A DNA stretch of 5,821 nt from contig JAUVUS010000177.1 of NCBI GenBank assembly GCA_030600865.1, positions 1 through 5,821 of the forward strand. Direction: 5' to 3'. A model generated the notes under the pieces. It worked only from the letters and a program-made list of their open reading frames with translations. It had not been told where the DNA came from and searched no databases. Origin of the DNA: Bacteroidales bacterium. GTDB lineage: Bacteria > Bacteroidota > Bacteroidia > Bacteroidales > UBA12077. The translations under genes were made by a program, and so were the position numbers. Below, piece after piece: positions 1 to 5,821 of the stretch; the stretch's first letter is position 1, and every line of letters starts with the position of its first letter.

Positions 1-1
1 A

Positions 2-556
2 ATTGCCATGTTTGGAAGTACTGCTCTGGCAGGTTATACAATTGCAATTCGAATAATCATTTTTGTTTTGCTTCCATCATGGGGAATAAGTAATGCTGCG
101 GCTACTTTAGTTGGTCAGAATCTTGGTGCTAAGAAACCAAATAGGGCAGAACGAGCAGTGTGGGCAACTGGTTATGTTAATATGGTTTTATTAGGTATTG
201 TTTCTATTATTTTTATAATTGAACCTCATTTCTTTATAAAACTTTTTATTAATAATACTGATATAATTACAACCGGAGCACAAGGATTAAGGATTATTAG
301 CATCGGATTTATTTTTTATGCTATGGGAATGGTAATGATACAAGCTTTTAATGGTGCAGGTGATACTCGTACTCCAACTAAAATTAATATAATATGTTTT
401 TGGATTATAGAAATTCCTTTGGCTTACTTCCTTGCCAAATCATACGGAATGAATGAATCTGGAGTGTATACTGCTATTATTATTGCCGAATCGATTATGA
501 CACTTATTGCAATGTGGCTATTCAAAAAAGGTAAATGGAAAACGGAACAAATATAA
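2..556 (+). CDS. MATE family efflux transporter, C-terminal part (5' end outside window)
   Basis: This is the last 184 codons of a multidrug and toxic compound extrusion (MatE) protein, an inner-membrane antiporter that exports cationic or organic compounds using a Na+ or H+ gradient. The frame is open to the left edge (Ile-Ala before the first visible Met at base 8), so that Met is internal and the true start is off-window. Numbering from that Met, the family-typical VGQNLGA follows the first helix at residues 35-41, and FNGAGDTRTPT lies at 114-124. Hydrophobic helices fall at about 6-30, 54-72, 93-113, 127-144 and 152-172, matching the second half of a 12-helix MATE protein. The tail is short and basic (KKGKWKTEQI) and ends with TAA. 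Full proteins are about 450 residues, so roughly 60% is missing. The substrate cannot be told from the sequence. It converges on the kinase gene, with a 66-base gap. Confidence 0.93.
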   Translation: MAMFGSTALAGYTIAIRIIIFVLLPSWGISNAAATLVGQNLGAKKPNRAERAVWATGYVNMVLLGIVSIIFIIEPHFFIKLFINNTDIITTGAQGLRIISIGFIFYAMGMVMIQAFNGAGDTRTPTKINIICFWIIEIPLAYFLAKSYGMNESGVYTAIIIAESIMTLIAMWLFKKGKWKTEQI

Positions 557-562
557 AAATCG

Positions 563-600
563 AATCTGCCTGATTTAAAACATGGCAGGATTTATTTTAA
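563..600. terminator. Putative bidirectional intrinsic terminator between convergent genes
   Basis: The arms AATCTGCC (563-570) and GGCAGgATT (584-592, one bulged G) can form an 8-bp stem around a 13-base loop. On the + strand it is followed by TATTTT, seven bases after the transporter stop. On the - strand the same stem is followed by CGATTTTTATATTT, which would serve the kinase gene. It is the only good hairpin in this convergent gap. The bulge and the interrupted T tracts make it moderate rather than strong. Confidence 0.6.
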
Positions 601-622
601 GGTCACAACAAAAAAATTAAGT

Positions 623-2509
623 TTAAAAATTAGAAACAGGTGTTGTAAAAAAGAATGTAGCACCTTTTCCTGGTTCGCTCTCTGCCCATATTTCCCCTCC
701 ATTTCTCTCAACAAATTCTTTACTTAAGAGTAACCCTAAACCAGACCCTGCTTCGTTATTTGTTCCGGATGTGGTATAAAAACTAGCAGTATCAAATATT
801 TTACCGGCAGTTTCATTATCGAAACCAATACCAGTATCTTTTATCGAAACTTTATGAAACTGAACAGCTCGTTCAACAGAAATATCAATTGAACCTCCAC
901 GAGGTGTATATTTAATAGAATTTGATATAATATTCCGAACTACGCTCATTAACATATTCTTATCTGCTAATACGTCAAAATTGTCATCCATTTTAACGGT
1001 TAATTTTATTCCTTTATGATCCGCAATAGTTCTAAATAATTGTAAATTTCTTTTTATTATTGTATTTATACTAATATTCTCTGGTGAGAAACTTATTTCT
1101 CCTCTTTGACTTTTAGCCCATAGCAATAGGTTCTCAAGCAGATCACTAACCGATTGCACAGATTTCATAAAAATATTAAATGTCTCAAGTAAGTTTTTAT
1201 CCTGAGTTATTTCTTCATCTTCTAACAACATTTCAATCAAAGACTTTAGGTTTCCTATAGGGCCTCGTAAGTCATGCCCAACAATTAAAAACATTTTGTC
1301 TTTAGTCTTATTAATATTATCAAGTTCTTCTTTTTGCTTTTCCAATAACTTATTTTGCTCTCTTCTATGCTTTAATGAAATCGAAACATAAACAAAAAGG
1401 GCAGTAATTAATCCTAATATTATTAATAGTGCAGAATTATAAGTTCTTGCACGACGAAGTCCCAATTCCTTAATTTTTTTATCCTTATTTAGCAAATCTA
1501 TTTCAGCTTGTTTTCTTTGTTTTTCAAACTGATATTCAAGATTAAACATTTTCTCTGAAAGCTGTTGGCTAAATAGTGTATCATTGTAATTTATAATACA
1601 TTCTAAATGTTTTGAAGCCATCCTATAATTACTAGTATTTAAATCTATATCAGATAAAATCTTAAAATTGTCTCGGATTATTAGTTTGGCACCTATTTCT
1701 TTTGCAATCTTCATACTTTTCTCAGCATTAGTTTTTGCCATGTTATAATTCCCAATTAAAAGATAAGCTTTGGCTAACTTAGTATGAATATTAGCATACA
1801 GATCTTTATCCATATTCTTATCTACATCTTCCAAAGCACGTCTGTAATTTTCTAATGCTAATGTATTTTCACCCAGTTCTAAATAAATGTCTCCAATATA
1901 CTTATAACAAACAGGCTGCCCCGAAACCTGATCTATTTCAATTCTCAATTTAAGTGCTTTATTAAAATTTTCCAGCGCTTCAATATTTTGTTCTCTTAAC
2001 ATTTGTGCCCGACCAATATTTAAATACACATATCCTAACATTCTTTTATGATCAAGTTTTTCAGCAATTTCTTTTCCTTTGTTAAGATTTTCTAAAGCAT
2101 TGTAATAGTACCCCTGATAAATATGTAGATTCCCAATATTAATATATGCATAACCTTCTTGTTCTATTTCTCCATATTTTTTTGCAAGCTCTAATCCCTT
2201 ATAATAATAATCCATTGCTTCAGAGTAATTTCCTAAAATTCTATATGCTACCCCAATAAAACTATGGGCTTGTACAAGTTCTTCGTAGTTATTATATTCT
2301 TCTGCAAACTTGATTGCTTCTAAGCCATAATCTATAGATTTTTCAGGTTCTGAATTTCGAAGTTCCCAACTAAGCTCATTCAGGAGCTCTGCTTTTAACG
2401 AGTCTTCCATATTGATCAGCTTTTTATAAAGGCTGTCAATCTGTGGATTATTTGCAATTAAATTAAAGGATAAGGCTAAAAATACCAGAAGTAAAATATT
2501 CTTTTTCAT
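623..2509 (-). CDS. TPR-containing membrane sensor histidine kinase
   Basis: This 628-residue protein senses a signal and autophosphorylates, the first step of two-component signalling. An N-terminal signal peptide (MKKN plus a hydrophobic stretch, possible cleavage near residue 20) suggests that the sensor part is periplasmic. About six TPR units follow, at roughly 81-114, 121-154, 160-193, 200-234, 239-273 and 279-313. Next come a charged coiled coil (about 314-355), one TM helix (about 357-379) and a second coiled linker (380-404). The HisKA domain has the H-box GHDLRGP with phosphoacceptor His412 (codon 1274-1276). HATPase_c shows the N-box NIISNSIKYT (526-535, Asn530), G1 DTGIG (558-562) and G2 GSGLGL (588-593), so all catalytic boxes look intact. 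There is no receiver domain and no response regulator in the window, so its partner is unknown. TPRs usually bind protein or peptide, so the ligand may be a protein; that is inference. The start is the ATG preceding an obvious signal peptide. Confidence 0.95.
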   Translation of the reverse strand: MKKNILLLVFLALSFNLIANNPQIDSLYKKLINMEDSLKAELLNELSWELRNSEPEKSIDYGLEAIKFAEEYNNYEELVQAHSFIGVAYRILGNYSEAMDYYYKGLELAKKYGEIEQEGYAYINIGNLHIYQGYYYNALENLNKGKEIAEKLDHKRMLGYVYLNIGRAQMLREQNIEALENFNKALKLRIEIDQVSGQPVCYKYIGDIYLELGENTLALENYRRALEDVDKNMDKDLYANIHTKLAKAYLLIGNYNMAKTNAEKSMKIAKEIGAKLIIRDNFKILSDIDLNTSNYRMASKHLECIINYNDTLFSQQLSEKMFNLEYQFEKQRKQAEIDLLNKDKKIKELGLRRARTYNSALLIILGLITALFVYVSISLKHRREQNKLLEKQKEELDNINKTKDKMFLIVGHDLRGPIGNLKSLIEMLLEDEEITQDKNLLETFNIFMKSVQSVSDLLENLLLWAKSQRGEISFSPENISINTIIKRNLQLFRTIADHKGIKLTVKMDDNFDVLADKNMLMSVVRNIISNSIKYTPRGGSIDISVERAVQFHKVSIKDTGIGFDNETAGKIFDTASFYTTSGTNNEAGSGLGLLLSKEFVERNGGEIWAESEPGKGATFFFTTPVSNF

Positions 2510-2525
2510 AATATTAGCATATTTT

Positions 2526-2560
2526 CAAAGGTATAAAAATATATAAAAATATCGGACAAA
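2526..2560 (-). promoter_or_regulatory. Candidate Bacteroidota-type promoter for the histidine kinase gene
   Basis: Read on the - strand, TACCTTTG (2533 to 2526) matches the Bacteroidota -7 consensus TAnnTTTG exactly. TTTG (2560 to 2557) lies 23 bases upstream of it and matches the -33 element, at the long end of accepted spacing. Transcription would start near 2520, leaving a leader of only about 10 bases before the ATG at 2509. The spacer contains a tandem A-tract repeat. The match was found by eye in AT-rich DNA, where chance matches occur. Confidence 0.5.
2532..2551. repeat. Perfect tandem repeat of a 10-bp A-tract unit
   Basis: TATAAAAATA occurs twice back to back (2532-2541 and 2542-2551). 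The two A5 runs are spaced 10 bases apart, about one helical turn, a spacing known to favour intrinsic DNA bending. The repeat sits between the putative -33 and -7 elements of the kinase promoter. It may be simple AT-rich sequence. Confidence 0.6.
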
Positions 2561-2639
2561 ATAATAATTTTTACACCTATATGCTAAATTTTACATTAAA
2601 GTACCGAAATCAACGATTAAACATTAGTAAAAATTAATA

Positions 2640-2647
2640 TAAATTTG
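2640..2647 (+). promoter_or_regulatory. Candidate -7 element for the ABC transporter operon
   Basis: TAAATTTG matches the Bacteroidota -7 consensus TAnnTTTG exactly and lies 72 bases before the ATPase ATG. I see no good TTTG -33 element 17-23 bases upstream, so support is partial. Initiation here would give a leader of about 65 bases containing the 2680-2695 inverted repeat. Confidence 0.35.
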
Positions 2648-2679
2648 TGCTGTTAATGTAATAATTTAGCAAAACTGTA

Positions 2680-2695
2680 TACTAATTACTTAGTA
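2680..2695. promoter_or_regulatory. Short inverted repeat in the leader of the ABC operon
   Basis: TACTAA (2680-2685) and TTAGTA (2690-2695) form a perfect 6-bp inverted repeat around TTAC, 24 bases before the ATPase start. It could be a small operator or a weak leader hairpin. Its right arm belongs to TTAGTAAAA (2690-2698), which also occurs at 2624-2632. The low complexity of the region makes any function uncertain. Confidence 0.25.
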
Positions 2696-2719
2696 AAATA
2701 CCAAAAACTACATAAATAG

Positions 2720-3640
2720 ATGGAATTACTTAAAGCACAAAATATTGAGAAGAAGTTTGTGAATCACCTGGCTTTGGATAATGTTAATATTAGCATCCCC
2801 GAAAACAGTATTTATGGCCTGCTCGGGCCAAATGGAGCAGGAAAAACAACACTTATCAGAATAATAAACCTTATAACTGCTCCCGATAAAGGTGAGATTT
2901 TATTAAAAGGAAGACCTTTGCAGCCAGAAGACGTAAATATTATTGGATATCTGCCAGAAGAACGTGGTTTATACAAAAAAATGAAAGTTGGGGAACAGGC
3001 TTTATATCTTGCCCGGTTAAAAGGCTTATCGAAAAGAGATGCTCTTAAACGATTAAAATACTGGTTCGAAAAATTTGAAATGCAGGCTTGGTGGGATAAA
3101 AAAGTCGAAGAACTTTCTAAAGGAATGGCTCAAAAGGTTCAGTTTGTTACTACTATACTACACGAACCGGAATTATTGATATTTGATGAACCTTTTAGTG
3201 GGTTCGATCCTATAAATGCTAATATGTTAAAACAGGAGATTATTGAGCTGAAGAAAAAAGGAGCAACCATAATATTTTCTACTCATAACATGGCATCAGT
3301 TGAAGAATTGTGTGATCACATTACTTTAATAAATCAATCACGAAACATTTTAGAAGGTAATATTGACGATATTCGAAAAAAATACAAATCGAATATTTAT
3401 GAAGTCTCTTTTAACGGAGAAGTAGAAAAACTTGAGAAATCACTTAATAAGTATTATGAAATAATTGATAAAACTAAGGTTAATGGGCATAATGCTGTTC
3501 GTATAAAATTACTACATCAAACAAATGAAAACGAATTGCTTTCATTAATTATTCCTTCTGTTGAAATCATATCATTCAAAGAACTTATTCCAAGTATGAA
3601 CGATATTTTTATAAAAGTAGTAAACGAATACAAAAATTAA
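2720..3640 (+). CDS. ABC transporter ATP-binding protein, NatA/YhaQ-like
   Basis: This 306-residue protein is the cytoplasmic ATPase that powers the exporter whose permease follows it. It has Walker A GPNGAGKTT (36-44), a Q-loop region GYLPEERGLY (76-85) with Glu80 where many ABC proteins have Gln, signature LSKGMAQK (132-139, a variant of LSGGQ), Walker B LLIFDE (152-157), D-loop GFDP (161-164) and switch His189. The PEERGLY and LSKGM variants are, from family knowledge, usual for the YhaQ/NatA-like group and not defects. The C-terminal part (about 215-306) resembles the DUF4162 extension of these ATPases. The start is firm because a TAG (2717-2719) lies directly before the ATG in frame. The stop is 27 bases before the permease ATG, so the two are surely one operon. 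The substrate is unknown. Na+ export is known for Bacillus NatAB but should not be assumed here. Confidence 0.95.
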   Translation: MELLKAQNIEKKFVNHLALDNVNISIPENSIYGLLGPNGAGKTTLIRIINLITAPDKGEILLKGRPLQPEDVNIIGYLPEERGLYKKMKVGEQALYLARLKGLSKRDALKRLKYWFEKFEMQAWWDKKVEELSKGMAQKVQFVTTILHEPELLIFDEPFSGFDPINANMLKQEIIELKKKGATIIFSTHNMASVEELCDHITLINQSRNILEGNIDDIRKKYKSNIYEVSFNGEVEKLEKSLNKYYEIIDKTKVNGHNAVRIKLLHQTNENELLSLIIPSVEIISFKELIPSMNDIFIKVVNEYKN

Positions 3641-3667
3641 TTTAATTATTTGAAAATTAATACTCCT

Positions 3668-4189
3668 ATGAATAAAATCAAATTAATAATATCCCGAGAA
3701 TATTTGACAAGAGTAAAAAAGAAATCATTTATTGTAATGACAATTCTCGGCCCGGTTCTTTTTGCTGCAATGATAGTTGTTCCTACATGGCTGGCTTCAA
3801 TGAAAGATACCGATGTAAAGAATATAGCTGTTATCGATAATTCAGGTATCTTTATAAATAAGATTGCCGATACCGATTATATTAAGTTCGGATATTTGAA
3901 AAATAAAAAACTCGAAGAATTAAAAGCTAATTTTTCTGAGTTAGATTATTATGCAGTTTTACAAATACTTCCAAGCATCACTTATGAACCAAGTGCCGTT
4001 CATTTATATTCAAAAAAACAACCAAGTTTTTCGGTAAAATCGCATATAGCAAATGCTATGGAAAAAGAGTTAAAAAATAAAAAACTGCGATCTCATGGTA
4101 TAGATGAAGAGGTACTAAAATCTATAAAATCAGATGTCTCAATACGTACAATCCAGTGGACAGATGATGGCAAAGAAAAAGAAAGCTAA
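3668..4189 (+). CDS. Permease N-terminal fragment: TM1 plus extracytoplasmic domain
   Basis: This is the 173-residue piece upstream of the in-frame TAA. It has a basic cytoplasmic start (MNKIKLIISREYLTRVKKKS), one strong TM helix (about 21-44, containing TILGPVLFAAMIVVPTWL) and then a soluble domain of about 130 residues that should lie outside the membrane. It ends at KEKES, just before TM2 would begin. Homologues carry this same block as the first part of one protein. Alone it would be a single-pass anchored domain with no transport path. If translated it could be stable, because the break falls at a domain boundary. Whether the cell makes it as a separate protein is unknown. Confidence 0.6.
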   Translation: MNKIKLIISREYLTRVKKKSFIVMTILGPVLFAAMIVVPTWLASMKDTDVKNIAVIDNSGIFINKIADTDYIKFGYLKNKKLEELKANFSELDYYAVLQILPSITYEPSAVHLYSKKQPSFSVKSHIANAMEKELKNKKLRSHGIDEEVLKSIKSDVSIRTIQWTDDGKEKES

Positions 4190-4201
4190 ACTGAAATAGC
4201 T

Positions 4202-5008
4202 ATGGTTGTTGGTTATGCCAGTGGCTTTTTAATTTATTTCTTCATTTTCATGTTTGGTGCCCAGGTAATGCGTGGAGTTATTGAAGAAAAAACCAGTAGA
4301 ATAGTTGAAATTATTATTTCATCGGCAAGGCCATTCCAATTAATGATGGGGAAAATTGTTGGGATTGCCCTGGTTGGTTTAACACAATTCTTGCTATGGA
4401 TATTGCTTACCTTTATTATTATAACTGGAGTTAAGACAGTGTTTTTCCCTGAATTAGGAACAAAAAATACGCAGGAAATTGTAGTTCAGGATCTATTAGA
4501 ACAACAAAATATACCTCAGGTTGAAACACTCGATCCACAAAACATGGACAAGTTTACAAGTATACTTAATTCCGCTAAATCAATGAATTTTGGTGTATTA
4601 TTTGGCTCGTTTATCTTTTTCTTTTTAGGTGGATATTTATTGTACGGCTCTTTATTTGCAGCCATAGGTTCTGCTGTTGATAATGAGACAGATACACAGC
4701 AATTTATGCTTCCGATTACAATACCTTTAATTCTCGGTATTTTTGTAATGATGAATGTCGTACAAAATCCCGAAAGCTCTGTAGCATTCTGGTTTTCAAT
4801 AATACCATTTACTTCTCCAATTGTAATGATGGTTCGGATTCCTTTTGGCGTTCCATATTGGGAAGTTGCACTATCAATGGGGTTATTGGTATTAACATTT
4901 ATTGGCTCTACATGGTTTGCAGGTAAAATTTATCGTACAGGACTTCTTATGTATGGTAAAAAGGTAAATTATAAAGAACTGTGGAAATGGTTACGATATA
5001 AGTCTTAA
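4202..5008 (+). CDS. Permease C-terminal fragment: TM2-TM7 transmembrane core
   Basis: This is the 268-residue piece downstream of the TAA, in the same frame. Numbered from the ATG at 4202, it has helices at about 2-23, 52-76, 131-158, 170-188, 193-212 and 221-241. The highly conserved family segment GVIEEKTSRIVEIIIS (25-40) is followed by ARPFQLMMGK (42-51), the cytoplasmic coupling region expected to contact the ATPase. A second extracytoplasmic loop lies at about 77-128. The end is short and basic (KKVNYKELWKWLRYKS). The ATG is an internal Met of the ancestral protein, 12 bases after the TAA. No Shine-Dalgarno sequence is seen, but Bacteroidota rarely need one, so re-initiation after termination is possible. 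Without it this core would not be made. Confidence 0.6.
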   Translation: MVVGYASGFLIYFFIFMFGAQVMRGVIEEKTSRIVEIIISSARPFQLMMGKIVGIALVGLTQFLLWILLTFIIITGVKTVFFPELGTKNTQEIVVQDLLEQQNIPQVETLDPQNMDKFTSILNSAKSMNFGVLFGSFIFFFLGGYLLYGSLFAAIGSAVDNETDTQQFMLPITIPLILGIFVMMNVVQNPESSVAFWFSIIPFTSPIVMMVRIPFGVPYWEVALSMGLLVLTFIGSTWFAGKIYRTGLLMYGKKVNYKELWKWLRYKS

Positions 5009-5030
5009 TGATGAATGAATATGGGACTAG

Positions 5031-5046
5031 TCTGCCTGACGGCAGG
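5031..5046. repeat. Compact GC-rich palindrome (TCTGCCTGAC-GGCAGG)
   Basis: CTGCC (5032-5036) pairs with GGCAG (5041-5045) around TGAC, with a closing T-G wobble. It is strikingly GC-rich for this window and no T tract follows, so it is not a standard terminator. The same words TCTGCCTGA and GGCAGG form the arms of the hairpin at 563-592. I recall similar palindromes scattered between genes in Bacteroidota genomes, so it may be a copy of a dispersed repeat; copy number cannot be judged here. Confidence 0.55.
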
Positions 5047-5103
5047 GTTGATCAATATTCGCTAATCAAAATAAAATATTTCTATCAAACGCTTTATTTT
5101 CTC

Positions 5104-5137
5104 AAAACTATCTGTTTACTTAGCAGATAGTTTTTTT
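5104..5137 (+). terminator. Strong intrinsic terminator of the ABC transporter operon
   Basis: The arms AAAACTATCTG (5104-5114) and CAGATAGTTTT (5124-5134) form a perfect 11-bp stem around a 9-base loop. The T run 5131-5137 overlaps the base of the 3' arm, giving a classic rho-independent terminator 96 bases after the permease stop. It ends only 18 bases before the next gene's ATG. The A run on the 5' side means it might also work weakly on the opposite strand. Confidence 0.88.
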
Positions 5138-5155
5138 ATTTTAAATTTTGTTATT

Positions 5156-5821
5156 ATGAGAATCGCAATTATCGACATGGGTACTAATACTTTCAATTTA
5201 CTTATTGTCGAAACTTCTGATAATAATCAATATAAAATCATTTTTAAAGATAAAGCCGGTGTAAAACTTGGCAAAGATGGTATTAACAATAAATTAATTA
5301 CCCCCGAAGCATTTGAACGTGGAATAAACGCGATTTCACAACATATGGAAAGTATAACACAATTTAATGTTAAAAAAATTATTACTACTGCAACATCCGG
5401 AGTTAGAAGTACAGAAAACGGTAAAGAATTTGTCGATTCCATTGAAAATAAATTTGGAATTCAAGTACAAATAATATCCGGCGATGAAGAAGCAGAATTA
5501 ATTTATCGTGGTGTAAAACAAGCGGTAAAATTCAATAATGAGAATGTATTAATTCTTGATATCGGCGGTGGAAGCAACGAGTTTATAATAGCTAATAGTA
5601 CAGGTATTATCTGGAAAAAAAGTTTTAAATTAGGAATGGCCAGATTGCTTGACATGTTTAAACCATCAGACCCGATTACTTCAGATCAGACAAAGAAAGT
5701 TGAACAGTACATTGACTCTGAACTTGAATCCTTATACGAAGCTTTTGAAAAATACCAGGCTAAAAAATTAATTGGTTGCTCAGGTACTTTCGATTCATTT
5801 CGGGCAATGATAATAGCTAAA
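5156..5821 (+). CDS. ppx: Exopolyphosphatase / GppA-type phosphatase, N-terminal part (3' end outside window)
   Basis: These are the first 222 codons of a Ppx-GppA family phosphatase (actin/HSP70-like ATPase fold), which releases phosphate from polyphosphate and in some members hydrolyses pppGpp. The frame is open to the last base. Visible motifs are the phosphate-1 loop IDMGTNTFNLL (6-16), TSGVRSTENG (80-89), SGDEEAELIYRGV (108-120), the phosphate-2 loop LDIGGGSNEF (134-143), LGMARL (159-164) and GCSGTFDS (207-214). By alignment from memory with E. coli Ppx, Glu112 corresponds to catalytic Glu121. The start is set by the ATG five codons before the first core motif, as is usual in this family. 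Bacteroidota members are about 300 residues, so perhaps a quarter is missing. No ppk gene is in view. Ppx and GppA activities cannot be separated from sequence alone, so the symbol is tentative. Confidence 0.93.
   Translation, partial: MRIAIIDMGTNTFNLLIVETSDNNQYKIIFKDKAGVKLGKDGINNKLITPEAFERGINAISQHMESITQFNVKKIITTATSGVRSTENGKEFVDSIENKFGIQVQIISGDEEAELIYRGVKQAVKFNNENVLILDIGGGSNEFIIANSTGIIWKKSFKLGMARLLDMFKPSDPITSDQTKKVEQYIDSELESLYEAFEKYQAKKLIGCSGTFDSFRAMIIAK

Larger units (their letters stand above)
3668..5008 (+). pseudogene. ABC-2 type permease (NatB/YhaP-like), interrupted by one in-frame TAA
   Basis: This is the membrane partner of the preceding ATPase, of the ABC2_membrane_3 (NatB/YhaP-like) family. 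The whole frame spans 446 codon positions before the final TAA, about the length I expect for Bacteroidota homologues (roughly 430-450), so nothing appears deleted. TAA at 4187-4189 (position 174) interrupts it. The residues around it read KEKES-stop-TEIAMVVGY, and family members as I recall them continue KESSTEIA or similar without a break. Both halves are in the same frame, so this is a nonsense change, not a frameshift; TCA (Ser) to TAA is one plausible origin. The rest is free of stops and frame breaks, which suggests a recent mutation, a sequencing error, or continued use as two pieces. A TTG at 3650 also opens the frame, but the ATG at 3668 gives the family-typical beginning MNKIKLIISREYL. 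Confidence 0.8.

Noticed and set aside
76..139. Stretch of low-complexity AT-rich codons in the transporter, considered as a repeat
   Set aside because: It encodes conserved MATE residues (PSWGISNAAATLVGQNLGA) and is ordinary coding sequence.
2800..2960. Glu80 in the ATPase Q-loop and LSKGM signature, considered as inactivating changes
   Set aside because: From family knowledge these variants are standard in YhaQ/NatA-like ATPases. Walker A, Walker B and the switch His are all intact.
3650..3667. TTG start for the permease
   Set aside because: The ATG at 3668 gives the family-typical N-terminus and normal spacing from the ATPase stop. The extra six residues look like read-through of the gap.
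4164..4199. Lysine-rich mini frame and A-rich run near the permease stop, considered as a frameshift site
   Set aside because: The run has only five consecutive A residues and no canonical slippery heptamer. Both permease halves are in the same frame, so a single frameshift would not rejoin them.
5008..5130. 40-residue + strand open frame starting at the permease stop (TAATG overlap)
   Set aside because: It runs through the GC-rich palindrome and ends inside the terminator stem. Its sequence (SLPDGR and so on) is just the translated repeat, with no domain.
5227..5442. 71-codon open frame on the - strand
   Set aside because: It lies wholly antisense to the ppx frame, whose conserved motifs are clear. 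The antisense translation has no recognisable domain.
1..5821. CRISPR array, tRNA, rRNA, insertion sequence or phage genes
   Set aside because: I saw no regularly spaced repeats, no tRNA-like cloverleaf, no transposase frame and no terminal inverted repeats on reading both strands by eye.

Overview
The window looks like ordinary chromosomal DNA from a member of the Bacteroidota, probably a Bacteroidales/Marinilabiliales-type or Flavobacteria-like lineage. The evidence is AT-rich DNA, genes without clear Shine-Dalgarno sequences, matches to the Bacteroidota -7 promoter element (TAnnTTTG), and a periplasmic-TPR/coiled-coil histidine kinase of a kind very common in that phylum. Every complete gene here ends in TAA.

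Layout: (1) bases 2-556, + strand: the 3' part of a MATE-family multidrug/Na+ antiporter whose start lies off the left edge. (2) 557-622: a short convergent gap with a hairpin that could terminate transcription from both sides. (3) 623-2509, - strand: a complete 628-residue sensor histidine kinase (signal peptide, about six TPRs, coiled coil, one TM helix, HisKA, HATPase_c) with no response regulator in view. (4) 2510-2719: a divergent AT-rich promoter region. (5) 2720-5008, + strand: a two-gene ABC exporter operon of the NatA/NatB (YhaQ/YhaP) type. The ATPase is intact. The permease reading frame is interrupted by one in-frame TAA at 4187-4189, and coding similarity continues in the same frame on both sides. 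(6) 5009-5155: a compact GC-rich palindrome and a strong intrinsic terminator. (7) 5156-5821, + strand: the first 222 codons of an exopolyphosphatase/GppA-type phosphatase that runs off the right edge.

The genes do not form one obvious pathway. The ATPase and permease clearly belong together as a membrane exporter. The divergent kinase shares its promoter region and might sense envelope conditions, but no functional link is proven. The MATE and Ppx genes look like independent neighbours.

The most notable observation is the single nonsense codon in the permease. It falls at a topological boundary, after TM1 plus the extracytoplasmic domain and just before TM2, and an ATG lies 12 bases downstream. 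I see no new defence system, CRISPR array, mobile element or RNA gene, and I do not think the window holds a dramatic undescribed system.
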